Source: UMGS1370 sp963557065
GTDB taxonomy: Bacteria > Bacillota > Clostridia > Lachnospirales > Lachnospiraceae
Direction of reading: 5' to 3'
NCBI GenBank assembly: GCA_963557065.1
Contig: CAUWCT010000025.1
Span: 1-22,626, forward strand
DNA: 22,626 nt
The notes beneath the pieces were generated by a model. The model was not told where the DNA came from. It made no database searches and saw nothing but the letters and a program-made list of their open reading frames with translations. Of the stretch, positions 8,281 to 14,396 are shown in pieces. Position 1 is the stretch's first letter. The number at the start of each line of letters is the position of its first letter. A program made the translations under genes and the position numbers.

Positions 8281-8427
8281 CGGGTACGAAAAGATGAAGC
8301 TGTTTTATACGATATATGAAGAACATGGAATCTTCAGCTGGACGACTGCACCTGGGGCGTTCTGGCAGCGGAAGGAAGCGTAAACCGCTATGGAGAAGGA
8401 AAACCTGATGCTAAACAGTTACTGTAA
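8281..8427 (+). pseudogene. Possible decayed gene tail
   Basis: Between the purine terminator and the DUF3793 gene, protein-like stretches appear in two frames. One frame gives VRKDEAVLYDI ending at TGA 8317-8319, and reopens after it to read LDDCTWGVLAAEGSVNRYG and on to a TAA at 8425-8427. A second frame gives YEEHGIFS between them. Joined through two small frame changes they would read as one continuous C-terminus. No ribosome site or intact start is seen. This looks like a degraded gene end of unknown family; chance coding cannot be excluded. Its last bases overlap the 3' end of the DUF3793 gene on the other strand. Confidence 0.25.
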
Positions 8428-8962
8428 GCTTTTCAATATTTGTTCCGCTTGCCCATTGGGAACAATATATGTTTGTACATCTTTTATAGCGGTCGAAGTT
8501 CTTTTTTGCACGAGATTCATCCCCATATACCTTCCAGCAGCCAACACACTTATACTCTTCCGCATGATTGTCGATAAAGCCTCGTACATCTTCTGGGGGA
8601 TAGCCGAGAAAAAGACCAATTTCATGGGGAAACTCTTTGGATGCGTATAAGCGCTGGCTCAGATATGCGACACATTGGGCAGGACTTTCCAGGGAATATC
8701 CGTATTCTTTTAATATTTTGGATGAATCTTCGGCGGCTAAATCAAGTTTTAGCTTATTAGGGCGATAAACATAAAGCAGAACGCGATTATCGGACAGCTT
8801 TAATGGAATTACCCGAACACCTTTTGGAACAAGCCGTTTATTTAAAAACCGAATGGACTGGAGCAGTTCCTGCTTGTCGATATATGGACAACTAAACAGG
8901 TTTCCGGTTTTCATTCCTGCAAGCGTAGGGGAACAGTGACGGACAATTAATTCATCGGACAT
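8411..8962 (-). CDS. DUF3793 family protein
   Basis: A 183-residue protein matching the Clostridia family DUF3793. It starts with MSDELIVRHCSPTLAGMKTG, has a middle region that reads KGVRVIPLKLSDNRVLLYVYRP, and has the typical C-terminal block FPHEIGLFLGYPPEDVRGFI followed by CVGCWKVYGDE and FDRYKRCTNIYC. Four Cys near the C-terminus (CxxC, then two more about 25-31 residues on) could bind a metal, but this is inference. The biochemical role of the family is unknown; members often sit beside flavodoxin or metal-uptake genes. GGAGGGA stands just upstream of the ATG at 8962. A near-consensus promoter and a palindromic operator lie about 60-100 bases upstream, so the gene is probably a single, repressed transcription unit. 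Confidence 0.85.
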   Translation of the reverse strand: MSDELIVRHCSPTLAGMKTGNLFSCPYIDKQELLQSIRFLNKRLVPKGVRVIPLKLSDNRVLLYVYRPNKLKLDLAAEDSSKILKEYGYSLESPAQCVAYLSQRLYASKEFPHEIGLFLGYPPEDVRGFIDNHAEEYKCVGCWKVYGDESRAKKNFDRYKRCTNIYCSQWASGTNIEKLTVTV

Positions 8963-9016
8963 ACGAATCCCTCCAAAATATTTTTCAGCGCAGATATAGC
9001 ATCTTGTAATATTAAC

Positions 9017-9036
9017 TAGTTAGTTAAAACTAACTA
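9017..9036. promoter_or_regulatory. Palindromic operator for DUF3793 gene
   Basis: TAGTTAGTT AA AACTAACTA is an inverted repeat with two perfect 9-base arms around two bases. It lies directly downstream of the -10 box of the DUF3793 promoter, over the transcription start, which is where a repressor would act. The TTAGT-type arms resemble operators of DtxR/MntR-like metal regulators, but the regulator is not in the window and this assignment is inference. Confidence 0.6.
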
Positions 9037-9037
9037 T

Positions 9038-9066
9038 AATTTATACGGATTTTTCTAAATTGTCAA
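9038..9066 (-). promoter_or_regulatory. Promoter of DUF3793 gene
   Basis: Read on the - strand: TTGACA (9061-9066), 17-base spacer, TAAATT (9038-9043). The -35 is consensus and the spacing ideal. It lies back to back with the riboswitch promoter on the + strand, with the -35 boxes only 11 bases apart. Confidence 0.7.
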
Positions 9067-9077
9067 GAACTTTTTGT

Positions 9078-9106
9078 TTGAATTTTTCGGGGAATGGTGT
9101 TATACT
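9078..9106 (+). promoter_or_regulatory. Promoter of the cobalamin riboswitch transcript
   Basis: TTGAAT (9078-9083), 17-base spacer and TATACT (9101-9106) form a good sigma-A promoter. Transcription would start near 9113, about ten bases before the first helix of the riboswitch, which fits a dedicated riboswitch promoter. Confidence 0.75.
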
Positions 9107-9123
9107 TTCCACAATTAAATAGG

Positions 9124-9299
9124 AGCGATCAGGTGCCTGAACAATGATTTTTATCATTGGTTCAGGTGAAAAGGGAAACAGGTGAAAGTCCTGTGCGAAC
9201 TCGTCACCGTAAGGAGGGAGCAGAAGCCAATAGGTCACTGGGAAACTGGGAAGACGGCGGATGCGATGATTTCTAAGTCGGGAGACCTGCCTGATTGCT
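9124..9299 (+). promoter_or_regulatory. Cobalamin riboswitch aptamer
   Basis: A full cobalamin aptamer can be read. The closing P1 helix is AGCGATCAGG (9124-9133) with CCTGATTGCT (9290-9299). Inside are a hairpin CAATGATtttATCATTG, the core GGTGAAAGTCCTGTGCG, GTCACCGTAAGGAGGGAGC, a GTCACTGGG element, and the B12 box AGTCGGGAGACCTGCC at 9276-9291. These elements and their order are those of the cobalamin family that senses adenosyl- or related cobalamins and usually turns off B12 uptake or synthesis genes. Here no such gene follows: the IS element begins 79 bases on. The aptamer itself shows no damage. Confidence 0.92.
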
Positions 9300-9378
9300 G
9301 TACAGAAACAATGGTTTCAGGCCACGAGTAACTGGCTGTACGTTTTAGATAAGAGATTTTTTAAAATTTCTCTGCTTT
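9300..9378 (+). promoter_or_regulatory. Riboswitch expression platform, cut by IS insertion
   Basis: GTACAG (9300-9305) pairs with CTGTAC (9336-9341), enclosing two smaller hairpins (GAAAC/GTTTC and CCA/TGG) and followed by GTTTT. A second weak hairpin AGAGA/TCTCT follows (about 9351-9372), ending in GCTTTT exactly at the IS boundary. The GTACAG arm touches the last base pairs of the aptamer P1 helix, so this region is the likely switching part. The T-run of the final hairpin seems to be interrupted by the IS element. Confidence 0.5.
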
Positions 9379-9415
9379 TGATATGCTCCCTTCTAGGTAG
9401 ACAAGTGAAATAATA
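9379..9415 (+). repeat. IS left inverted repeat
   Basis: Starts with TGATATGCTCCC and includes GTAGACAA. It matches the reverse complement of 10916-10952 at 27 of 37 positions. Partly overlapping it, GACAAGT (9400-9406) and ACTTGTC (9419-9425) form a hairpin just before the orfA ribosome site. Such hairpins in IS elements can limit translation from outside transcripts. Confidence 0.8.
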
Positions 9416-9446
9416 AAAACTTGTCACTTAGGAGGGAGTGTATTTT

Positions 9447-9977
9447 ATGCCTAAAAGGAAAATATCTGTTGAAGATAAGCTATATGCTGTAAATTTGTAT
9501 CTGGATGGAAAAGAAAGTCAGCGTCGAATTGCATCTATGTTTGATGTCAGCACAGCTTCTGTCCAACAATGGATTCGTAATTATGAATCCATGGGGGCAG
9601 ATGCATTCACATTAAAGGGAAACAAGAAATCTTCTGGAACAGGAGGAAGCTTTATCATGACCAAAGGAAGAAAAACCACATTTGATGAGCGTGTTGAAAT
9701 TGTACAGTATTGTATCGCACATAACCATAATTATGCTGAAACAGCAAAAAAATATCAGGTATCTTATCAGCAGGTCCGTAATTACACTGTTAAATATGAA
9801 TCCGGCGGAGTAGAAGCCTTAAGAGATAATCGTGGAAAACGGAAAAATTCTGATGAAATGAATGAGTTAGAAAAGCTACGTGCCGAAATTAAGATTTTAA
9901 AGGCAGAGAAAGAACGTGCTCAAATGGAGGCTTCTTTCCTAAAAAAACTCGAAGAGATAGAGAGGAGACGGGGTTAA
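9447..9977 (+). CDS. IS3-family transposase OrfA
   Basis: A 176-residue DNA-binding partner of the IS3-type transposase. It contains two helix-turn-helix units, one near residues 5-50 (SQRRIASMFDVSTASVQQWIRNY) and one near residues 70-120 (NYAETAKKYQVSYQQVRNYTVKY), then a C-terminal coiled coil (ELEKLRAEIKILKAEKERAQ) that serves as the dimerising leucine-zipper region. The ATG at 9447 is preferred over the GTG at 9438 because the GGAGGGAG site (9431-9438) covers that GTG. A slippery A7 run near the end permits a -1 shift into orfB. Confidence 0.9.
   Translation: MPKRKISVEDKLYAVNLYLDGKESQRRIASMFDVSTASVQQWIRNYESMGADAFTLKGNKKSSGTGGSFIMTKGRKTTFDERVEIVQYCIAHNHNYAETAKKYQVSYQQVRNYTVKYESGGVEALRDNRGKRKNSDEMNELEKLRAEIKILKAEKERAQMEASFLKKLEEIERRRG
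9941..9947 (+). other. Slippery A7 site for -1 programmed frameshift
   Basis: Seven A residues in the frame A|AAA|AAA, shortly before the orfA stop. orfB is open in the -1 frame from here. IS3-family elements make the OrfAB transposase by -1 slippage on such runs. Confidence 0.7.
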
Positions 9978-10875
9978 GCCTGGTTCGTCACGAACATATA
10001 TATCAGGCAATCAAAGAAGAACACGAAGCACATAATTATCCCATTACTGAACTTTGTAAATTAGGCAGAGTTTCCAGAGCTGCTTATTACAAATGGTTAA
10101 ATAGAGAAATTTCCAGAAGCGAACAAATGAATAGATTTATTGCTGACGAGATAGAAAAGATTCATACAGAATCACCGGATAAAGGCTATCGAAGAATCAG
10201 AGATGATCTGGAAGGATATCATGACATTGATGTAAACGATAAACGTGTGTTGCGCATTTGCCGTAAACTTAATATTAAATCAACTATCAAGTATTCTAAC
10301 AACGGATGCACAAGACAGGCTGCAAACCCTCAATATATAGCTGAAAATATACTGAATCGGGAGTTCACTGCCAAAGCACCAAATGAAAAATGGCTCACTG
10401 ATGTGACGGAATTCCATTATTATATAGGGATGGAGAAACATAAGGCTTATCTAAGTGCAATACTGGATCTATATGATAGACGGATAGTTTCGTATGTTAT
10501 TCGCGATAATAACAACAATTCTTTGGTATTTGATAATGTAGGCGATGCCCTGTTAAGAAATCCTGGTGCACAACCATTGTTTCACAGTGATCGAGGATTT
10601 CAATATATAAACAGAACATTTCATAACAAACTTGAATCTGCTGGAATTACGCAAAGCATGTCAAGAGTGGCAAAGTGCATCAACAATGGTCCTATGGAAG
10701 GATTCTGGGGAATTTTAAAGAGAGAACGATACTACGGAAAAAGATTTACGGATAAAAAACACTCGTAAAAATGATTGAGGATTATATCAATTACTATAAT
10801 AATAAACGTTTGCAAAGAAATCTTGGAGTATTAACACCTATGGAAAAACACGAAAGTTACTGGCAAGCAGCATAA
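9941..10875 (+). pseudogene. IS3-family transposase OrfB (frameshifted near 3' end)
   Basis: The catalytic part of the transposase, read in the -1 frame relative to orfA from the A7 run. It has an HTH_21-like region (IHTESPDKGYRRIRDDL) and an integrase core with the DDE set: Asp in WLTDVTEF, Asp in HSDRGFQY and Glu in NNGPMEGFWGILKRE. No ATG occurs before 10127 in this frame, as usual for frameshift-made OrfAB. At about 10763 one base appears to be missing: the frame hits TAA at 10766-10768 after GKRFTDKKHS. The neighbouring frame continues VKMIEDYINYYNNKR and on to QAA and TAA at 10873-10875, the normal IS3 ending. The lost part follows the catalytic Glu, so activity is probably reduced or gone. 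A sequencing error in the A-rich stretch is also possible. Confidence 0.85.
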
Positions 10876-10879
10876 AAAA

Positions 10880-10904
10880 CTGCCAGCAGATAATCTACTG
10901 GCAG
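10880..10904 (+). terminator. Hairpin after orfB
   Basis: CTGCCAG pairs with CTGGCAG, with a further AGAT/ATCT pairing inside. It comes 4 bases after the true orfB stop and is followed by an A/T-rich stretch with a later T-run. It is a likely transcription end inside the IS element. Confidence 0.5.
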
Positions 10905-10915
10905 GAAAAAATTTA

Positions 10916-10952
10916 TATTTTTTCAATTGTCTACTTGACGGGGAGCGGTTCA
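10916..10952 (-). repeat. IS right inverted repeat
   Basis: Read on the - strand it begins TGAACCGCTCCCC and contains GTAGACAATTGAAA. It is the partner of 9379-9415 and ends in TCA at 10950-10952. Confidence 0.8.
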
Positions 10953-11000
10953 GATTGAAATAGGACCGAATTAGTGTACTGTATCAATTTACAAAATCAA

Positions 11001-11064
11001 ACAAGAAGAAATCTACCATCCGTTATCCGGATACAGGACAGACTGACAGGGGATTTCTTCTTGT
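11001..11064 (-). terminator. Long-stem hairpin, probable terminator of the - strand gene
   Basis: ACAAGAAGAAATC (11001-11013) and GATTTCTTCTTGT (11052-11064) form a perfect 13-bp stem with a 38-base loop that holds the small palindrome ATCCGGAT. On the - strand the stem is followed by a T-rich stretch (TTGATTTTG), so it most likely ends transcription of the 154-residue gene that stops at 11076. The large, GC-rich loop is unusual for a simple terminator. The flanks 10953-11000 and 11065-11075 hold no gene. Confidence 0.55.
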
Positions 11065-11075
11065 AAAATGACCTC

Positions 11076-11540
11076 TTAGCTAAAAATTGGTAGTGTGTAT
11101 GGATATGGTGGTTCTATTTCATATTCTACTTGAAAGGTATATAGTATTCGCAATATGTCTCCTATATCATAGGCATTTCCAGATACCAATAAATTTTTCT
11201 TGAATTTTAGTTCTTTCTTTGCTTGAAGATAATTTTTATTCATAATTTTCGCGTACACTCTGATTTCTTCTATCGATGGTTTCTTTTCGTGTAAAACAAG
11301 ATATATTTTGTAATCCGTACAATCATTTAATACAGGGCTATAACTTGTAACAACTTCATCGATATTATCAAAACATTTTTTAAAAATATTTTCAGAAATG
11401 GTAATTTTATTTTGGAAATCATCTATTATTTTTTCAGCATCAATTAAATACTCAAACGAATAATTCGTACCAATAGTAAAATTGCCATAAGGCGGCAGTT
11501 TAACACACTTACATATAAAACATCTAATGTTAGCAAACAT
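11076..11540 (-). CDS. Hypothetical protein, 154 aa
   Basis: I do not recognise this protein. It is AT-rich, unlike the sugar and purine genes, which suggests transfer. The N-terminus is MFANIRCFICKC with closely spaced Cys, followed by a polar region. The C-terminal 60 residues (EEIRVYAKIMNKNYLQAKKEL, then VSGNAYDIGDILRILY, then VEYEIEPPYPY) follow the helix-helix-strand rhythm of the ribosomal L7/L12 C-terminal fold found in some small bacterial proteins of unknown role. This likeness is only by eye. The ATG at 11540 has a weak purine-rich site upstream (AGAGAATAGAGAT), and TATACT (11578-11583 on the - strand) could be its -10. It stands alone between the IS element and the AraC gene. An immunity-type role is conceivable, but no toxin partner is present. 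Confidence 0.65.
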   Translation of the reverse strand: MFANIRCFICKCVKLPPYGNFTIGTNYSFEYLIDAEKIIDDFQNKITISENIFKKCFDNIDEVVTSYSPVLNDCTDYKIYLVLHEKKPSIEEIRVYAKIMNKNYLQAKKELKFKKNLLVSGNAYDIGDILRILYTFQVEYEIEPPYPYTLPIFS

Positions 11541-11696
11541 ATCTCTATTCTCTCTTGTACTTTTGCTGCTGTCATACAGTATAGTTATTCTTTTTCATGC
11601 TTAATGGTCGGCTTCCCATTTCCAAATGCCAGTGATAACTTTCCTATGTATGTGCTTGGGAAAAACATGGCATATCTGCTTTTATTTGATGATTGG

Positions 11697-12530
11697 TTAG
11701 CCTTTATTTTTCTGCGTCTTCCTCCTGTATTCCCCAGCTGTTATGTGGCAGCTTTTGCGGAAACTCTGTGCAAAATAACTCTGGGAGGTAAAACCGGATA
11801 ACTGGGCCACTTCGGCGATGCTGTAATCAGTGGTTTCTAAAAGTTCCCGGCTGATCTGCAGCCGCCGTTCATTCAGATACCGAATGGGAGACAGGCCGTA
11901 AGAATTAGTAAACATGTGGGCAAAATAGTATTTATTCATATGGGCAATGGCGGCCAGGGAATCCAGGGTAATATTGTCCTGATAGTTGGAATCAATGTAC
12001 CGCTTGATGCGGGCGCACACGCGGTTGGAGTGCTCCGATGCCATAACCTCAAAAGCGGAATGGGTAAGCCGCTTTAAGTGAATGGTCAGAATATTCAGCA
12101 TGGAAATGCAGATTTCCTGATAACCATCTGTCTGGTGTTCCATTTCCCAAAGCATGGAATTAAAATAAAAAAGCAGGTTCTCTTTGGCAGTAGTACAGTT
12201 AAAAATACAGTATTCTTTTTGATCATTAAAAGAAAAATTTATTCCTTCTACTGCAAGGAAGATACAATGTAAAGGCCGTTTTGGAGTAGAATATTCGGTA
12301 TGTGCGATATTGGGATTTACAATAATAATATTATCTTTTCCAATATGAATGTGTTTGTCTTCGATCAGAAAATATCCATCACCTGAAGTTACATAAAACA
12401 ATTCTGTAAAATAGTGAGAATGCATAAAACTGTGCCAGTCGCCTTCATCATCAGAAAGAGTAATAGAAAGAAGGCGGATAGAGGCAGAAGCAGAGGGATC
12501 TGCTTTTAAGAAGTATTTAAGACTGCTCAT
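11697..12530 (-). CDS. AraC-family transcriptional regulator of the sugar operon
   Basis: A 277-residue regulator with an N-terminal cupin-like sensor (HSHYFTELFYVTSGDGYFLI at about residues 37-56, then an INFSF region) and a C-terminal AraC DNA-binding domain from about residue 175 with two helix-turn-helix units. The first is ITLDSLAAIAHMNKYYFAHMF, and the second is YSIAEVAQLSGFTSQSYFAQSFRK, the conserved AraC signature. It is transcribed away from the binding-protein gene across a 331-base gap, the usual layout for a local activator responding to the imported sugar. AAGGAG stands 7 bases before the ATG. The ligand is inferred to be the sugar or a breakdown product of the GH112/GH95 pathway. 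The region 11541-11696 between this gene and the 154-residue gene holds no feature beyond a possible -10. Confidence 0.92.
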   Translation of the reverse strand: MSSLKYFLKADPSASASIRLLSITLSDDEGDWHSFMHSHYFTELFYVTSGDGYFLIEDKHIHIGKDNIIIVNPNIAHTEYSTPKRPLHCIFLAVEGINFSFNDQKEYCIFNCTTAKENLLFYFNSMLWEMEHQTDGYQEICISMLNILTIHLKRLTHSAFEVMASEHSNRVCARIKRYIDSNYQDNITLDSLAAIAHMNKYYFAHMFTNSYGLSPIRYLNERRLQISRELLETTDYSIAEVAQLSGFTSQSYFAQSFRKSCHITAGEYRRKTQKNKG

Positions 12531-12861
12531 GAAAGAACTCCTTTCATTTAGAAATATTGTTTTGCAAAAAGAGAACTGTCAGAATGAAAAGTATAGAGAA
12601 AACAAAAATATGAATGATAATCTATATAGAAACTATATAAAAATAGAAACAGGCAAAAATGGTTTATAGAGAAAGTAACAAAAAAGATTTACCGTTCTCT
12701 AAAAGAATCCATCTGTTTTGTATAATACCATAAATTCTAAAAAAAGACAAGAATTATAAAAAACTGAGCAAAATAAGCGTTGAAAAAAGACGCTTAAAAG
12801 GGTAATGTTAGTATAAGAGTTTAAGAAGTCTCTGATTTTAGAAAAAGGAGGAGTTTGTATT
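12531..12861 (+). promoter_or_regulatory. Divergent control region between araC-type gene and sugar operon
   Basis: No gene lies in these 331 bases. For the + strand operon there are two candidate -10 boxes, TATAAT (12721-12726) and TATAAG (12812-12817), both without a good -35, which fits an activator-dependent promoter. An inverted repeat TAAGCGT (12774-12780) / ACGCTTA (12790-12796) sits just upstream of the second -10. ATAGAAAC is repeated at 12626-12633 and 12643-12650, 17 bases apart, and may be AraC-protein half-sites. The downstream ribosome site AAGGAGG is at about 12845-12851. Confidence 0.55.
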
Positions 12862-14268
12862 ATGAAAACCAAGAAAGTATTAAGTCTTACTTTGGCGGCA
12901 GTGATGGCAGCCAGCCTTACTGCCTGCGGCGGCAGCACAGAAGCTGATACCACTGCAGCAGCCCAGACCGAAGCAGCTACTACAGCAGCAGAGGAAAAAG
13001 CAACGGAAGGGGAGGAAAGCAAAGAAACCGAGGCAGCAGCAGGCGGTTCCATTACTGTAGCAGCAGTAGAGACCGCATATGGCAAGCCAATGTGGGAGTC
13101 CGTAGCTAAGGCATTTACAGAGGAGACCGGTATTGAGGTAAATCTGATTGTAGATAAGAAGCTGGAAGACATCATTACCCCAGATATGAAGGCAGGAAAC
13201 TATCCGGACGTTATCATGCGTGCAGTAGGTTCTGAGCAGGCTCTGACCGAGACCTTCGTAAAGGACAACAACGTAGTAGAACTGACCGATGTATTAGAGA
13301 TGACCGTTCCTGGTGAAGAAGCAAAGGTTGGCGATAAGATTCTTCCTGGATTTACTGAGAACTCCATTACCAATCCATATGGAGACGGCAAGACTTATCT
13401 GATGCCAATGTTCTACGGCCCATGCGGACTGTTCTACAACGCAAACCTGTTTGAGACCAAGGGCTGGGAAGTTCCTGAGACCTGGGATCAGATGTGGGAA
13501 CTGGGCGACAAGGCAAAGGCAGAAGGCATTGCCCTGTTTACTTATCCAACTACCGGATACTTTGACGCATTCTTCTATGCACTGCTTCATGAGAGCATGG
13601 GCAACGAGAAATTCCAGGAAGCACTTCGTTACGGCGAAGGAATCTGGGATACTCCAGAAGCACAGCAGGCATTTGATATTGTAGCAAAACTGGCTACTTA
13701 TACAGAGAGCACCACTCCTGCAAATGCAAACGACAATGACTTCCAGAAGAACCAGCAGTTAATTCTGGATAACAAAGCACTGTTTATGCCAAACGGCAAC
13801 TGGGTAATCGGCGAGATGGCAGAGGCTCCTCGTGCAGAAGGCTTTGAATGGGGCTTTACCGCACTTCCAGCAATTACCGAAGGCGGCGAAAGAGCTTCTT
13901 ACACCTTCTTTGAGCAGATCTGGATGCCAAAGGGCGCTGTAAACCAGGATGCAGGCAAGCAGTTCATCGCATTTATGTATTCTGACAAGGCAGCAGAGAT
14001 CTTTGCAAACGAAGGCGGAGCAGTACAGCCAATCGAAGGTATGTCTGCAAAACTGGAAGGTGACGCAGCAATTTACTACAGCATTTATGATACCGGCGCA
14101 GTAGCTGTTATGGATGCATTTGCAACAACAGAACCTGTTGAAGGAATTACCATCCGCAGCACCTTCTTTGATCCGGTAAACGCTCTGGTAACTGGCGATA
14201 AGACACAGGAAGAGTGGGTTGAGCAGATTAAGAAAGACAGCGACACTCTGAGAGCAAACCTGAAATAA
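12862..14268 (+). CDS. Sugar ABC transporter substrate-binding lipoprotein
   Basis: A 468-residue extracellular solute-binding protein (family 1, CUT1 type) that captures a sugar outside the cell and delivers it to the permeases. The signal peptide ends in a lipobox, SLTAC, with the lipid-attached Cys at residue 22. A Thr/Glu/Ala-rich flexible linker runs to about residue 60. The mature domain follows with typical features: YGKPMWESVAKAFTEETGIEV, YPDVIMR, and TYLMPMFYGPCGLFYNANLFE then WDQMWELGDKAKAEGI. Its place at the head of an operon with GH112 and GH95 suggests that the ligand is galacto-N-biose, lacto-N-biose or a fucosylated form. This is inferred from context, not from binding-site residues. 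Unlike the permease genes it is followed by an internal terminator, so it is probably made in excess. Confidence 0.93.
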   Translation: MKTKKVLSLTLAAVMAASLTACGGSTEADTTAAAQTEAATTAAEEKATEGEESKETEAAAGGSITVAAVETAYGKPMWESVAKAFTEETGIEVNLIVDKKLEDIITPDMKAGNYPDVIMRAVGSEQALTETFVKDNNVVELTDVLEMTVPGEEAKVGDKILPGFTENSITNPYGDGKTYLMPMFYGPCGLFYNANLFETKGWEVPETWDQMWELGDKAKAEGIALFTYPTTGYFDAFFYALLHESMGNEKFQEALRYGEGIWDTPEAQQAFDIVAKLATYTESTTPANANDNDFQKNQQLILDNKALFMPNGNWVIGEMAEAPRAEGFEWGFTALPAITEGGERASYTFFEQIWMPKGAVNQDAGKQFIAFMYSDKAAEIFANEGGAVQPIEGMSAKLEGDAAIYYSIYDTGAVAVMDAFATTEPVEGITIRSTFFDPVNALVTGDKTQEEWVEQIKKDSDTLRANLK

Positions 14269-14312
14269 AAAATAACAGTCTGACCTGCGGATAATCTTAC
14301 AGGCAGGAGAAG

Positions 14313-14350
14313 GCAGCCGGTAACAGGAAATCAGATACCGGCTGCTTTTT
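14313..14350 (+). terminator. Internal attenuating terminator after the binding-protein gene
   Basis: GCAGCCGGTA (14313-14322) and TACCGGCTGC (14336-14345) form a perfect 10-bp stem followed directly by TTTTT. It lies between the lipoprotein gene and the first permease in the same operon. Partial termination here would give more binding protein than permease, a common arrangement in ABC importers. Confidence 0.85.
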
Positions 14351-14396
14351 CTCTGAAAATGTGAGAAAACGCTTTAGGAAGAATGGAGATGAGCAG

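Larger units (their letters stand above)
9379..10952 (+). mobile_element. IS3-family insertion sequence (IS150-like)
   Basis: A 1574-bp element with an IS3-type orfA/orfB pair, ending in TG...CA as the family does. The terminal inverted repeats match at 27 of 37 positions: left TGATATGCTCCC then GTAGACAAGTGAAA, right (reverse complement) TGAACCGCTCCCC then GTAGACAATTGAAA. No 3-4 base target duplication is seen: the left flank ends in TTT and the right flank begins GATT. This argues for a rearrangement or deletion after insertion. orfB carries a frameshift near its end, so this copy is probably not active on its own. Confidence 0.9.

Noticed and set aside
9041..9238. 65-residue - strand ORF across the riboswitch
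   Set aside because: It lies over the promoter pair and the folded aptamer; its composition is explained by the RNA structure.
11604..11801. 65-residue + strand ORF
   Set aside because: Most of it lies antisense to the AraC gene, it has no ribosome site and no family likeness.
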